Shown here: one piece after another, positions 1 to 9,248 of the stretch
How positions within the stretch are numbered: the first letter of the stretch is position 1
How the letters are laid out: every line of letters starts with the position of its first letter
Source: Mangrovimonas sp. TPBH4
GTDB taxonomy: Bacteria; Bacteroidota; Bacteroidia; Flavobacteriales; Flavobacteriaceae
Length of the DNA: 64,000 bases
Direction: 5' to 3'
Assembly: GCF_001280505.1 (NCBI RefSeq)
Contig: NZ_LBIO01000049.1
Location: 248,001 to 312,000, forward strand
Notes under the pieces: model-generated
Told to the model about the DNA's origin: nothing
The model's database searches: none
Seen by the model: the letters and a program-made list of their open reading frames with translations, nothing else
Translations under genes and position numbers: made by a program

Positions 1-1828
1 CATGTCGTATATTTTGCCCAAGTGCATTGTATATTTCATAAGAATCTGGTAGCTCATGGGCACCTAGCTTCACTATCAATATATCGCTGGTTGGATTGGG
101 ATAAACTTTCATTCCTGCCTCAACAAAATAGTCGGCACTCCCAAGCGTTTCATATTGAATGGTTACAGATTCCATATCCTCAAAGTCTCCTCCCTCTACC
201 AAAATACTTCCTTCCTCATCTGTTAATACGTAGGAGCCTTCTCCATAGGTACAACAAATACCATCACCATAGGTATCGTTAATTGAAAACAAGTAGCAGT
301 CTTCATTACCCAACTCAAAGGTTTCGGTAAAAACCGCTCCGGAATTTCCATCGGTATAGGGCCCACCAGAATACAATACAACACCTTCGCCATCTTGAAG
401 GGACCAAGTCGTTTCAGAACCAAAAACATCCAAAGTCAAAGTCAGGTTAATTTGGGAAGCGGCTACCTGCAATGCATCACTCACATTAAAACAAGTACTA
501 TCACTATCGTTACACGTACGGGCATTCAGTTCATTTGCCACCGAAACATAAAAGGTATGATCTCCTGCGGTTGTCTCCATAGGTTCCAAAGCCACTTGCA
601 CACTAGATTGAGGGTCCAAACTTCCAGACCAACTAAATGTAATTGGGGTTGTATCATCAATATAGCATTGAAAGGTGGCTGTCGTTAATGTTTGAGTACC
701 ATAATTGGAAAGCCTTACTATAGGCGTAATGGACGCGCCACAACCAATTTGCAATTCATCAATGGCCACACTAGGGTCTGATGCTACCTCCAATGGCGCA
801 CTCAAAGCTGGGGAATCCTCCAAAGAAGCCCTATTGGTTGAAGCACTCAACACGGCAAGGATTCTGGCTTTTTGGTCATTGGTAAACACATTCATACATT
901 CATCGTTGGTATAATCCATAAAATTTTCAACCATATCATAACTATCGCAAGAATAGTTACTCTCTGGACAGCCGTAGTTGGCCGTTTCTACCGCCGGAGT
1001 ATCGTCACAATAATCCTCATCGTCACATGCTCCTTGAAAAGTATGATAAAGGCCTAAAAAATGCCCAACCTCATGGGTCATTGTTCTTCCTTTGTCGTAT
1101 GGAGCAATAAGAGCGAAGGTACCATCATCATAATCGGAACTTCCAAAGGTGGTGTAATTGGAAGCGACACCATCTGTACTGGCCGTCCCTCCAGGAAATT
1201 GGGCATAGCCCAAGATACCATCCAAATCATCAATAAATTTTGCTGACCACATGTTTAAGTAGTTTGCCGGATCCCAATAGGTTTGTGTCTTTTGGCTCTG
1301 CATGTCGCTATACCCTACGCCATCCATACAAATATTTACCCTGTCTATTCCATTGGTTGGGCATCCTTCCGGCGTTTGCTGTGCTAAGACAAATTCCACC
1401 TCCACATCGGCGCCATCTTCGTGGGTATTATAGCCTGGGGTCCCCATCAAACGGCGGTAATCTTCATTAAGCACCGTAATTTGCGATAGCACCTGAGCCT
1501 CCGTAATATTTGGACCGACTCCAATGGTCTCGCCATTATGCAATACATGAACGACCACCGGGATGACAATAATATCGTCTGTAGCGGCACTGTTCCGTTG
1601 CGATTTTATATCCTTTAATGTTTGCTCAAGCTTGTTTTCAAAGCTTTTACTCCCCATCATATTGGGATGTTCATTGCGAAGAATGGTATTATATTCATCG
1701 GAATAACATCTCACAACGGAATTAGGCTGCAGATGAGATGATTTTTTCATTACTGGACTATGTTGAGCCCAACCTTGCATACACAAGGCCAAGCAAAAAC
1801 ATAAGGATGCTAGATAAAGTTTGTTCAT
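1..1828 (-). CDS. Secreted M43 (pappalysin/cytophagalysin-type) metalloprotease with T9SS tail, 3' end off the window
   Basis: About 609 codons are visible, starting at the ATG at 1828 and open through the left edge, so the C-terminus is missing. An N-terminal signal peptide ends near a QGWAQ-type cleavage region. The zinc-binding site HEVGHFLGLYH lies at residues 252-262 (ligands H252, H256, H262), followed by a MENFMDYT stretch that would supply the Met-turn; this is the M43 pattern. C-terminal to the protease are beta-rich segments with a NDTYGDGIC-type motif, then from about residue 573 KVYPNPTSD, the start of a type IX secretion sorting domain. I infer an extracellular or surface-attached endopeptidase. 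The substrate is unknown. Family assignment is firm; the exact product is not. Confidence 0.9.
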   Translation of the reverse strand, partial: MNKLYLASLCFCLALCMQGWAQHSPVMKKSSHLQPNSVVRCYSDEYNTILRNEHPNMMGSKSFENKLEQTLKDIKSQRNSAATDDIIVIPVVVHVLHNGETIGVGPNITEAQVLSQITVLNEDYRRLMGTPGYNTHEDGADVEVEFVLAQQTPEGCPTNGIDRVNICMDGVGYSDMQSQKTQTYWDPANYLNMWSAKFIDDLDGILGYAQFPGGTASTDGVASNYTTFGSSDYDDGTFALIAPYDKGRTMTHEVGHFLGLYHTFQGACDDEDYCDDTPAVETANYGCPESNYSCDSYDMVENFMDYTNDECMNVFTNDQKARILAVLSASTNRASLEDSPALSAPLEVASDPSVAIDELQIGCGASITPIVRLSNYGTQTLTTATFQCYIDDTTPITFSWSGSLDPQSSVQVALEPMETTAGDHTFYVSVANELNARTCNDSDSTCFNVSDALQVAASQINLTLTLDVFGSETTWSLQDGEGVVLYSGGPYTDGNSGAVFTETFELGNEDCYLFSINDTYGDGICCTYGEGSYVLTDEEGSILVEGGDFEDMESVTIQYETLGSADYFVEAGMKVYPNPTSDILIVKLGAHELPDSYEIYNALGQNIRH

Positions 1829-1871
1829 AATATTGTTGATGTGTTAAAATTAAACGTAACTAAAACCCCCG

Positions 1872-3128
1872 CTACTTGTACTTTCTCTTTTGATACCAAA
1901 TATCGGATAAGGACAATCCAATATGGATTGTGTTTAAGTTCTCCTGAATTACCGAACTACTGGCAGCGCCAGAGGTAAAACGTCGAGCATAGGAAATGTT
2001 CAAAGAAGAAAAATTACGCCCCAAAGGAATGCCAACACCTAAAGACCCCTCAAAATTATCGGTTCTCATATCATCGATCATCAAATACCCCGAATCGTAT
2101 TTCACACCGGACCTAAAACTAAAGTACTCCCAATACTTCTTGGGATCGGAAATTTTATACTGCATCCCAAAACTATAAACGCTTTGATCCACAAAGGTTC
2201 CAAGTTGATCTTTTTGATTGGTGGCATCCCAAAACTTATGGTTGAAATCCAGATTAAACAAAAAGTTCGATTTAAAAGCATATGTGAATCCTCCCCCTAC
2301 ATGCCACGGCATGTAAAAATTGCTAGCGCCAACATCATTTTCATCTTCAACAACACTTGAAATGCCATCCGTGGTTTTATAAACATCAATGTTTTTCTTT
2401 GCACCTACCCTCGTAGGAAGGTTAACAATAGTTCCAAAGGTCAAGTTCTTAGTGATATTCGCTGTCCCACCAAATCCCAACTTGACACCATTATAGTAAT
2501 AGTCCTCCTCGATCGCCAATTCCGATAAAGTGGTCGCCGAATACTGGGATTGCTCTATCTTTCCAAACAAGTAGGAAGCTGTAAGCCCTAAATTAAATTT
2601 GGCACCTATTTGATAACCGTAACTCAATTTAAGTTCATTGATACCGCCTGAACCGATAAAAATATTTTGGTATTCCGCATTGGCACCTTCCACGGCCAAA
2701 GGTTCGCTGATAAAAGAATAGCCCACAGAAGTTGCAGGAAGCAGCGACAAACTGATTCCAGATTTTTTGTTCAACTTGGTGGCCAAGGCAAAATGAGACA
2801 AATTAGATTGAAGAAACGTTTTACTATTCCCGGAATTTGAAAGTTTGTTGACAGACACATTGATCCCTGCATCCAAAATGAAAATATCATCATACAGCGT
2901 ACTAAGCGTAGCTGGGTTTAAATCGTTAACAAAATAGGGATTGTTCCAGGCCAGTCCACTTTGCGACATACTTGGTGCCAACCCAATACTGTTGGGGTTG
3001 TAATATCCCAAGCCATATATGGAATAAGGGGACCCGTTGGAGGAACTGGATTGAGAATATAAAGACATGGATGCTAAAAACACTAGCAAAAATGCCCCGT
3101 ATAACTTATAGGTTTTAATTTTCAACAT
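1872..3128 (-). CDS. Outer-membrane beta-barrel protein, partner of the DUF4270 lipoprotein
   Basis: The start at 3128 gives MLKIKTYKLYG with a clear signal peptide ending at SLYSQ, about 418 residues; starts at 3131 and 3146 are also possible. The mature protein opens with a Gly/Ser/Asn-rich segment (SIYGLGYYNPNSIGLA) and continues as alternating hydrophobic strands with aromatic belts, typical of a flavobacterial outer-membrane barrel. No enzymatic motif is visible. The start overlaps the end of the upstream DUF4270 gene by 14 bp, which implies translational coupling and a shared membrane role. Which substrate or assembly function it has cannot be read from the sequence. Confidence 0.8.
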   Translation of the reverse strand: MLKIKTYKLYGAFLLVFLASMSLYSQSSSSNGSPYSIYGLGYYNPNSIGLAPSMSQSGLAWNNPYFVNDLNPATLSTLYDDIFILDAGINVSVNKLSNSGNSKTFLQSNLSHFALATKLNKKSGISLSLLPATSVGYSFISEPLAVEGANAEYQNIFIGSGGINELKLSYGYQIGAKFNLGLTASYLFGKIEQSQYSATTLSELAIEEDYYYNGVKLGFGGTANITKNLTFGTIVNLPTRVGAKKNIDVYKTTDGISSVVEDENDVGASNFYMPWHVGGGFTYAFKSNFLFNLDFNHKFWDATNQKDQLGTFVDQSVYSFGMQYKISDPKKYWEYFSFRSGVKYDSGYLMIDDMRTDNFEGSLGVGIPLGRNFSSLNISYARRFTSGAASSSVIQENLNTIHIGLSLSDIWYQKRKYK

Positions 3129-4428
3129 CATAAACGGCATAAACAATTTTTAATTTGGGACGGTATTCAGAGTCGGGATCATCAGTAATTATCATCCTGT
3201 CCACCATCGCATTGAACAGCTCAGGATAAAAGGCCAGCCCCTCATTGGTATCCTGAATGTCAGGATTGAGAATGTCATCGATATAGCCATCCAATGGCAC
3301 TTTATAGGAAGTCAGCTCAAACTCCGATGCGCCTTCAACCCGTTTGGCATAGATATAGTCTTCACCATTATCCAGTTGAGAGGTGATGTTATTCTTCCCT
3401 CTAATTTTTGACACGATTAAAGAATCCTGCAGATGGAATGGTTCGGGATACGTTCCCCATTCGGGGGTAAATATTAAATCTGCACTCAAAACAGTTCCCT
3501 TTACAGGTAAATTGTAAAGATCCTTCAGGGTTGGAAAATCAATCCTAAAAGTATAGCCTGATCCCGATTGCATGACCCCTTGGTACGCACATTCGGAGGT
3601 TGCGATACTCAGGTCTTGATCTGTCATTTGCGTCAAGCAGTCACTACTATTGGTAGAGGAAATTTTATTATACGAAGAGACATCGCTTTGGCTCAATTTA
3701 AGATCGAAAGTATCCGACTCCTCCCCAACCTCTCCGCCTTGGGAATAGTAAAATCGCAAATAGGTATCCTCTGTACTCTTGGAAATACCTATGATACAGG
3801 CATCATCTTCGAGTGATGGCTGCAGGGTAATCCCTTTAAAGACTTCCTCAAAATCGGAGAACTCATCTACTTGGTTGGCTTCAATGGCATTAAAAATGGC
3901 AAGTCCAAAACTATTTGGCAGGCTTATATGCATAGAATCCGCAGACATGGGCCTAGGTGCAATAGTCACCTGTTCGACTAATATTTGGTTGTAAGCAATA
4001 GAACTGGTATTGTAGAAATCGTCATTTGCCGGTTTCACCTTTTCCATGACTTTGTGGATATTCAATGTAATGGGCTGCAGGGTATCACCATAGTAATAGG
4101 TATCGTAGCCTAAAATCAAAGCCACACTATCCAAGGTAGAACCATCCTCTATATAGTAACTGGTAGGGTACATCTGAAAGAAAGGCTCGGCGCGTACCGT
4201 TCCAAAATACTCATCCTCGTACTGGCCCAACAGCAACCGATCTGTGCCCGAAGTAACAATACTGTCAATCTTGAAATTGGATATCTTGACGGTAAAGGTA
4301 TCAATGGCCATTATTTTGGTTCCGACCTCCAGATAATCACCATCCACAAGAAAATAATCCCCTTCATAAGGTGATGAACACGCTCCCAAGGTCAACACTA
4401 CAATGAGTATGCTGAGAAAAGACTTCAT
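3115..4428 (-). CDS. DUF4270 family lipoprotein
   Basis: A 437-residue protein with an SPII signal peptide (lipobox ending LGAC, C17) and a long beta-rich body. The segment IDTFTVKISNFKIDSIVTSG at about residues 43-62, followed by the RLLLGQYEDEYFG region, is characteristic of Bacteroidota DUF4270 proteins. The function of the family is unknown; members are predicted periplasmic or surface lipoproteins. It is the first gene of a two-gene minus-strand operon with the overlapping barrel protein. A start at 4428 places the ATG directly before the signal peptide. Confidence 0.85.
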   Translation of the reverse strand: MKSFLSILIVVLTLGACSSPYEGDYFLVDGDYLEVGTKIMAIDTFTVKISNFKIDSIVTSGTDRLLLGQYEDEYFGTVRAEPFFQMYPTSYYIEDGSTLDSVALILGYDTYYYGDTLQPITLNIHKVMEKVKPANDDFYNTSSIAYNQILVEQVTIAPRPMSADSMHISLPNSFGLAIFNAIEANQVDEFSDFEEVFKGITLQPSLEDDACIIGISKSTEDTYLRFYYSQGGEVGEESDTFDLKLSQSDVSSYNKISSTNSSDCLTQMTDQDLSIATSECAYQGVMQSGSGYTFRIDFPTLKDLYNLPVKGTVLSADLIFTPEWGTYPEPFHLQDSLIVSKIRGKNNITSQLDNGEDYIYAKRVEGASEFELTSYKVPLDGYIDDILNPDIQDTNEGLAFYPELFNAMVDRMIITDDPDSEYRPKLKIVYAVYDVEN

Positions 4429-4647
4429 AGCTACATTTTTTTAGATATGAAGCAAATAAAAAGGATTTTGGAAGTCAAAATTGTCAAGACTATACACACC
4501 AAGGTTTTTTATCTATGTAAACCGAAATTCTCACTACGACTCCTTAAAACTTGGTTTATAGATAAAACAGTCTGCTTTAACTGTGAGATTCCCCTGTTTG
4601 TATATTATATATAAAAGAAAAGAAAGTTGCAATCTACGTTTGCGACG

Positions 4648-5568
4648 ATGAAAAAGAGAACATTAATTACGCTTTGCATTTTTTGCTGTGCCAACATTAT
4701 TCACAGCCAAATCACGGAAGCCCCCAAAAACAATGAATTGTCGGGAGACCTCAGCTATGAAATCATTCCAAGTTTAGGCGACCAACAACTTACAATTATT
4801 GGAGGTGAAGTTGACCAGACCATTGGAATTGGCGCATCGTCTCTAAACTTTGGTTTGGGATATTACAATTACGGCTTCATCTTTAACAGTGTTGCGAAAG
4901 ACGAATCTCTAGTAAATGCCTTTGAACAAAACCACCTGATTTCACTCCATGCAGGTTACGGCTTATCATTTGGGAACCAATGGCATTGGCAATTATCTCT
5001 TAGCCCAACGTTTTCTAGCACTTTAAATGATTCCCCTTCATTGGAAGATGTAATTTTCAATTCCAAAAGTACCATCTCAAAAAGGCTAACATCTACAGGC
5101 GGCCAAATCGAATTTGGTCTGGGCTACGGAACTCTCTTTGGTGCGCCTAGCCTCTACCCAATCATTTCATACAACAGTGCTTTAGGAACAAAATGGCACT
5201 ATCAAATTGGGTTTCCAGAAAGCTTTATCAAGTATAAACCTTCTTGGAAAAACGAATGGTCTTTTTCAGCACAACAGGACGGGGATTATATAAATAATCC
5301 AAGACCCTCCAATTTTTCCAGTAACGAAGAGGCAATAGCGAACAGCAAACTGGAATATCGAAGTACAAAATTTGAGCTGAACTATTCAACCGCCTTGCAC
5401 GAATGCTACCGTGCATACATAGGTCTAGGATATTATACAAATACAAGCTTGGAAATAAACTCCCCAAATGGGAAGTTACTGTATCCGCTTAACAGCGACA
5501 ACTCCTTTTCCATCAATTTTGGGATAAAGTTTCAATTGGACAATAACATAAAAACTAAAGAAAAATGA
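4648..5568 (+). CDS. DUF6268-like outer-membrane beta-barrel protein
   Basis: About 306 residues. I chose the ATG at 4648 because it begins MKKRTLITL, a proper signal peptide with cleavage after IIHSQ; an upstream in-frame TTG at 4627 would add seven unlikely residues. The mature part is a series of amphipathic strands rich in Gly, Tyr and Phe (GLGYYNYGF, GFGLGYGTLFGA types) ending in a strand IKFQLDN, consistent with a small barrel of the DUF6268 kind. It overlaps the next gene by 4 bp (ATGA), so the two are translationally coupled. An 8-bp TACGTTTG element lies at 4635-4642 but has no -33 partner at normal spacing, so I do not call a promoter. Confidence 0.75.
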   Translation: MKKRTLITLCIFCCANIIHSQITEAPKNNELSGDLSYEIIPSLGDQQLTIIGGEVDQTIGIGASSLNFGLGYYNYGFIFNSVAKDESLVNAFEQNHLISLHAGYGLSFGNQWHWQLSLSPTFSSTLNDSPSLEDVIFNSKSTISKRLTSTGGQIEFGLGYGTLFGAPSLYPIISYNSALGTKWHYQIGFPESFIKYKPSWKNEWSFSAQQDGDYINNPRPSNFSSNEEAIANSKLEYRSTKFELNYSTALHECYRAYIGLGYYTNTSLEINSPNGKLLYPLNSDNSFSINFGIKFQLDNNIKTKEK

Positions 5569-6584
5569 CAGATTTATTCAAATTAAAATTCCGCAATGAA
5601 GCTATTAAAATGATAGCCATTTCTCTGGCCTGCCTTACCATGGGCTGCAGTTCAGATGATGACGATGATGACGATTATGGAGACTGGGTTGAAGTTTCCG
5701 TTTTTGACGGTGTCCCTAGAAGCAATGCCGTGGCTTTCACGATAGACAACAAAGGTTACATGGGTACCGGTTACGATGGAGATGATTACCTGAACGATTT
5801 TTGGGCCTATGATTTTGATGGCAACTATTGGTATCAGTTGTCAGACCTTCCTGGAGTAGCCAGAAGTTATGCCGTGGCCTTCGACGCCAATAACAAGGGC
5901 TATGTTGGTTTGGGATATGACGGTGAAACCAATGACGAACTAGGCGATTTTTACAGCTACGACCCACAGGCAAATACTTGGACGGCCATTGCCGATTTTG
6001 GTGGCGGTACCAGACGTGGCGCTGTGGCATTCAGCTCTGAAACTGCAGGCTATGTTGGTACAGGATACGATGGACAAAATGACAAAAAAGACTTTTGGAA
6101 ATACGACCCTTCAGCCGACACTTGGACGCTTCAAACCGGGTTTGGAGGAGAAAAACGTCGCGAAGCTTCTACCTTTAAAATTGATAATACGGTGTACCTA
6201 GGAACTGGGGTTTCCAACGGACTTTTCCAAACAGACTTTTGGGCCTTCGATTTGGACACCGAAACATGGACACAGTTGGAGGATTTGGATGAAGATGATG
6301 ATTACAGCATCGTAAGAAACAATGGCGTTGGGTTCTCAATGAATGGCAAAGGCTATTTCGGATTGGGCGTGTACAGTTCGTATGTAGACAACGCCATTTG
6401 GGAATATGACCCACTAAGTGACAGCTGGGAAGAAAAAGGAGACTTTGAAGGTGTTGCACGACAAGGATCCATAGCGTTTAGCAATGGTAGCAGAGCCTTT
6501 GTTGCCTTAGGAAAAACAGGCAGCCTCTATTTGGATGACAATTACGAATTCTTCCCTAACGAGGTAAAGGATACAGATGATTAA
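5565..6584 (+). CDS. Kelch-repeat surface lipoprotein
   Basis: A 339-residue lipoprotein: lipobox LTMGC with C28, followed by Ser-Ser and a run of seven Asp. An acidic run directly after the lipidated Cys resembles the lipoprotein export signals that send Bacteroidota lipoproteins to the cell surface (inference). The body has about six Kelch blades, each with an aromatic W/Y pair and a GYxGxGYDG-type turn, for example near residues 63-72, 112-121 and 159-168. Kelch propellers bind ligands or act as oxidase or lyase scaffolds; no catalytic Cys-Tyr pair is recognisable. It overlaps the upstream barrel gene by ATGA. A start at the internal Met16 would shorten the N-region and keep the lipobox. 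Confidence 0.82.
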   Translation: MTDLFKLKFRNEAIKMIAISLACLTMGCSSDDDDDDDYGDWVEVSVFDGVPRSNAVAFTIDNKGYMGTGYDGDDYLNDFWAYDFDGNYWYQLSDLPGVARSYAVAFDANNKGYVGLGYDGETNDELGDFYSYDPQANTWTAIADFGGGTRRGAVAFSSETAGYVGTGYDGQNDKKDFWKYDPSADTWTLQTGFGGEKRREASTFKIDNTVYLGTGVSNGLFQTDFWAFDLDTETWTQLEDLDEDDDYSIVRNNGVGFSMNGKGYFGLGVYSSYVDNAIWEYDPLSDSWEEKGDFEGVARQGSIAFSNGSRAFVALGKTGSLYLDDNYEFFPNEVKDTDD

Positions 6585-6598
6585 TAAAACTACATAAC

Positions 6599-6644
6599 TC
6601 CCAAAGGGTTAAAGTGATTAGGTTATCGCTTTAAACCTTTGGGA
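6599..6644 (+). terminator. Long intergenic hairpin between the Kelch and DUF4907 genes
   Basis: The arms TCCCAAAGG (6599-6607) and CCTTTGGGA (6636-6644) are perfectly complementary, and the inner arms TTAAAG (6609-6614) and CTTTAA (6629-6634) extend the stem across one G-A mismatch. No T-tract follows, so this is either a weak terminator, an mRNA processing or stability element, or an attenuator that lowers expression of the genes downstream. Confidence 0.55.
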
Positions 6645-6660
6645 TTCAAAAAGCAAACAA

Positions 6661-7020
6661 ATGAAGCATCTAAATTTCAAAAATATGGCGACAGCTTTGG
6701 TTTTGGCAACAACACTAAGCCTTTTGGCCATTTATGCAATTGACCTTCAACAACATTCTCCCGTTGAAAAAGAAGAATACCGCGTAGTTACTCAAAAAAG
6801 TGAACAAGGGGGATGGACCTATAACATCTACCACTCGCAACAACTGCTTATCAAACAGGAATACGTTCCTGCCATAGATGGAAAGTTTCAGTTTTCTACC
6901 CAAAAGGATGCCGAAAAAGCAGGCTCAAAAGTAATGGAACGGCTGAGCAAAGGCCATAATCCTTCGCTGAGCCCAAAGGACTTTAACGAGAACAATATCC
7001 AATTAGTGAAGGTCCCGTAA
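6661..7020 (+). CDS. DUF4907 family protein
   Basis: 119 residues with one N-terminal membrane segment or uncleaved signal at about residues 9-27. The soluble part WTYNIYHSQQLLIKQEYVPA, then a KFQFSTQKDAEKAGSKVMERL region, matches the DUF4907 pattern known from Bacteroidota (a glycine/aromatic strand, an IPA-like turn, then a helix with DAEK). Its biochemical role is unknown. It lies 76 bp after the Kelch gene, separated by a hairpin, and 37 bp before the LytTR gene, so the four genes from 4648 probably form one transcription unit. Confidence 0.75.
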   Translation: MKHLNFKNMATALVLATTLSLLAIYAIDLQQHSPVEKEEYRVVTQKSEQGGWTYNIYHSQQLLIKQEYVPAIDGKFQFSTQKDAEKAGSKVMERLSKGHNPSLSPKDFNENNIQLVKVP

Positions 7021-7057
7021 ATATTCATTTTAATACAAATCAGAAGTACGTTGAAAA

Positions 7058-7789
7058 ATGAAAATCAATTGCATCATCATAGAAAACAACACCAAGTATT
7101 TAAACATCCTTAAGCGGCTTTGCTACGAAAATGAGGATTTAAACTGGATAGGGAGTTTTGCAGATCCTTTAGAAGCTATCGATACCATAAATACACTAAA
7201 AACGGTACTGATATTTTGCAACATAGGGCTTCTGGAAGCAGAACCAATAAAGTTTACACAACACTTAAAGGGCCATCCAATGTTTGTGTTCCGTACCAAG
7301 GCCAATGCGTCCCTAACCCGCATTAAAGGATTAAAAACCATAGAGTCAATACAAGGTTCCATCACAGCACAAACCATAAAAAGCATTACAAAAAGAGCCT
7401 TAAAAATTTTGGACTTCAGTGCCTTAATGGAAACCAACATATTCCCCACCGATGGCACTTCTATAACATCTCCCAAGGCTATTATGGTGAAATATGGCCA
7501 TGAGGCCTACCAGGTAAGCATCGACGATATTACGTATATACAAGGCATGCAGGGCGCTTTACGAATTCACCTAACAAATACCCCGCCCGTCAGGACCCTA
7601 ATGAAAATTACCGCACTTGAAGAAAAACTGGACGCAGCAAAATTTGTCAGGATACACCCAAGTTTTTTGGTAAACATTACAAGAATAACGGCCATACAGA
7701 AAAAGAAGGTCAAACTGAATGATATCTACCTTCCTGTTAGCGACAGTTTTAAACCCACTTTACTGGACAGAATAGGTCAATTTGAGTAA
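7058..7789 (+). CDS. LytTR-type DNA-binding protein with a degenerate receiver domain
   Basis: A 243-residue protein with an N-terminal CheY-like fold (residues 3-115) and a C-terminal LytTR DNA-binding domain (about 140-240, including ITYIQGMQGALRIHL and VRIHPSFLVNITRI). The receiver lacks the phosphorylation chemistry: the position of the phosphoacceptor Asp is Asn55 (FCNIGLLE) and the acidic pocket is Glu9-Asn10. Phosphorylation-independent regulation is therefore likely. No kinase gene is adjacent. It sits at the end of the DUF6268/Kelch/DUF4907 cluster and just before the exporter operon, so either could be its target. Confidence 0.85.
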   Translation: MKINCIIIENNTKYLNILKRLCYENEDLNWIGSFADPLEAIDTINTLKTVLIFCNIGLLEAEPIKFTQHLKGHPMFVFRTKANASLTRIKGLKTIESIQGSITAQTIKSITKRALKILDFSALMETNIFPTDGTSITSPKAIMVKYGHEAYQVSIDDITYIQGMQGALRIHLTNTPPVRTLMKITALEEKLDAAKFVRIHPSFLVNITRITAIQKKKVKLNDIYLPVSDSFKPTLLDRIGQFE

Positions 7790-7915
7790 CATCCAGCAAA
7801 ACATTTTAGTCCTTAAATACCATGGAAACGTCTAGTAAAACTTCGCATATATCTATTTGGCTTTCAAAACATTATAATTCTATTGAATTTTACACTCAAG
7901 AAAGCATCTCATAAA

Positions 7916-9244
7916 ATGAAAGTATATTTTTCAATACTAATCGCACTCCTTACAACTATTGGTCAGGCACAGGAACATGCTCAAGAGATCGTTAAAAAAT
8001 GGAGCCTCGAAGAATGCATCGCTTATGCTACCACCCATAATATAACGGTGAAGGATGCACTATACAGTCAAGACAAGGCACAATTGAACTACGACCAGTC
8101 CAAATACAACAAACTTCCCAATGTAACAGGCAGTGCATCCCAAACCCTATCCAACGGAAATAGCATTGACCCCATTACTAGCGATTATGTCACGCAGCAA
8201 ATCCACTCCTCAAGTTTTGGAATCAACTCCTCCCTGACAGTCTACGAAGGCAGCAAACTCAATAAACAGCAAAAGCAACAACAATTGATTTTTAAGCAAA
8301 ATACCCTGTATGTGGAAGAGACCCAAAACAATATCACACTTCAGGTTACGGAGGCTTATTTACAGGCACTGTACATGCAGGAAGGCATTACCATAGCCGA
8401 AAACAACTTGGAAGCTTCACAGCAAGAAGCCACATTGGCCAAGGCCAAACTTGATGCGGGGAGCATTCCTATGCAAGATTACACCGATGCCACTTCCCAA
8501 GCTGCCACAAAAAAATACGATTTGATTACGGCGAAAAACAACTATGCCCAGCAAATTACAACCCTAAAACAGCTTTTGGAACTGGACCCGGAAACTGAAT
8601 TTGCCATAGAGACACCAGACCATATCAACGAGATGGTAGAAACACAATTGGACAAAATAGGAGTATACAAAAAGGCTTTGAGCATCCTTCCTGAAATAAA
8701 AGCCACGGAATTGAGCAAAGCCATAAGCGAAAAGGATATTGAGATTGCCAAAAGTGACAACCTCCCATCCCTCTATTTAAATGGAAGTTTGGGGTCTGGA
8801 TTTACCAGCACCCAGGAATTGAATTTCGTTGACCAAATCAATGTCAACTTTAACCAAAGAATCGGGCTGTCACTTAACATCCCTATATTCAATAAAAACC
8901 AAACCAAAGCCGAAATTAAACTGGCTAAAATCAATGCCGAGCAATCCGACTTGGAATTGCAAAATGCCAAAAAGGATTTGTACAAAAAAGTAGATACTGC
9001 TTGGCAAAACTCCATAGCCTCACAGGAACAATTGTTAGCCGCTAGCGCTGCAAAGGATGCCGCGGAGGAATCCTATAAACTGGCCAAAAAGAAGTTTGAA
9101 TTGAACGCACTAAACACCTCAGACCTCGTAGTTAGTCAAAACAATTATACCAATGCCCAGCTCGATTATATCAAAGCCAAGTATTTGAACATTTTGTATT
9201 ACCAACTCCTGCAATTTTACCAGGGAAATACCATTGAAATTTAA
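7916..9244 (+). CDS. TolC-family outer-membrane efflux protein
   Basis: 442 residues from the ATG at 7916, which starts a clean signal peptide (MKVYFSILIAL, cleavage near GQAQ); an in-frame TTG at 7883 is less likely. The sequence has two OEP repeats with long alpha-helical heptads (for example around EAYLQALYMQEGI and LAKKKFELNALNTSDLV) as in TolC channels. It would form the outer-membrane tunnel of the tripartite exporter encoded by the next three genes. The following gene starts 4 bp after its stop codon. Confidence 0.92.
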   Translation: MKVYFSILIALLTTIGQAQEHAQEIVKKWSLEECIAYATTHNITVKDALYSQDKAQLNYDQSKYNKLPNVTGSASQTLSNGNSIDPITSDYVTQQIHSSSFGINSSLTVYEGSKLNKQQKQQQLIFKQNTLYVEETQNNITLQVTEAYLQALYMQEGITIAENNLEASQQEATLAKAKLDAGSIPMQDYTDATSQAATKKYDLITAKNNYAQQITTLKQLLELDPETEFAIETPDHINEMVETQLDKIGVYKKALSILPEIKATELSKAISEKDIEIAKSDNLPSLYLNGSLGSGFTSTQELNFVDQINVNFNQRIGLSLNIPIFNKNQTKAEIKLAKINAEQSDLELQNAKKDLYKKVDTAWQNSIASQEQLLAASAAKDAAEESYKLAKKKFELNALNTSDLVVSQNNYTNAQLDYIKAKYLNILYYQLLQFYQGNTIEI

Positions 9245-9248
9245 AACG

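Noticed and set aside
395..1470. Several plus-strand frames of 60-97 codons at the left end
   Set aside because: All fall within the M43 metalloprotease frame on the minus strand, which has catalytic and sorting motifs.
5653..5680. GAT/GAC run as a possible slippage or phase-variable tract
   Set aside because: The codons alternate between GAT and GAC, so it is not a uniform repeat; it encodes an Asp run after the lipidated Cys.
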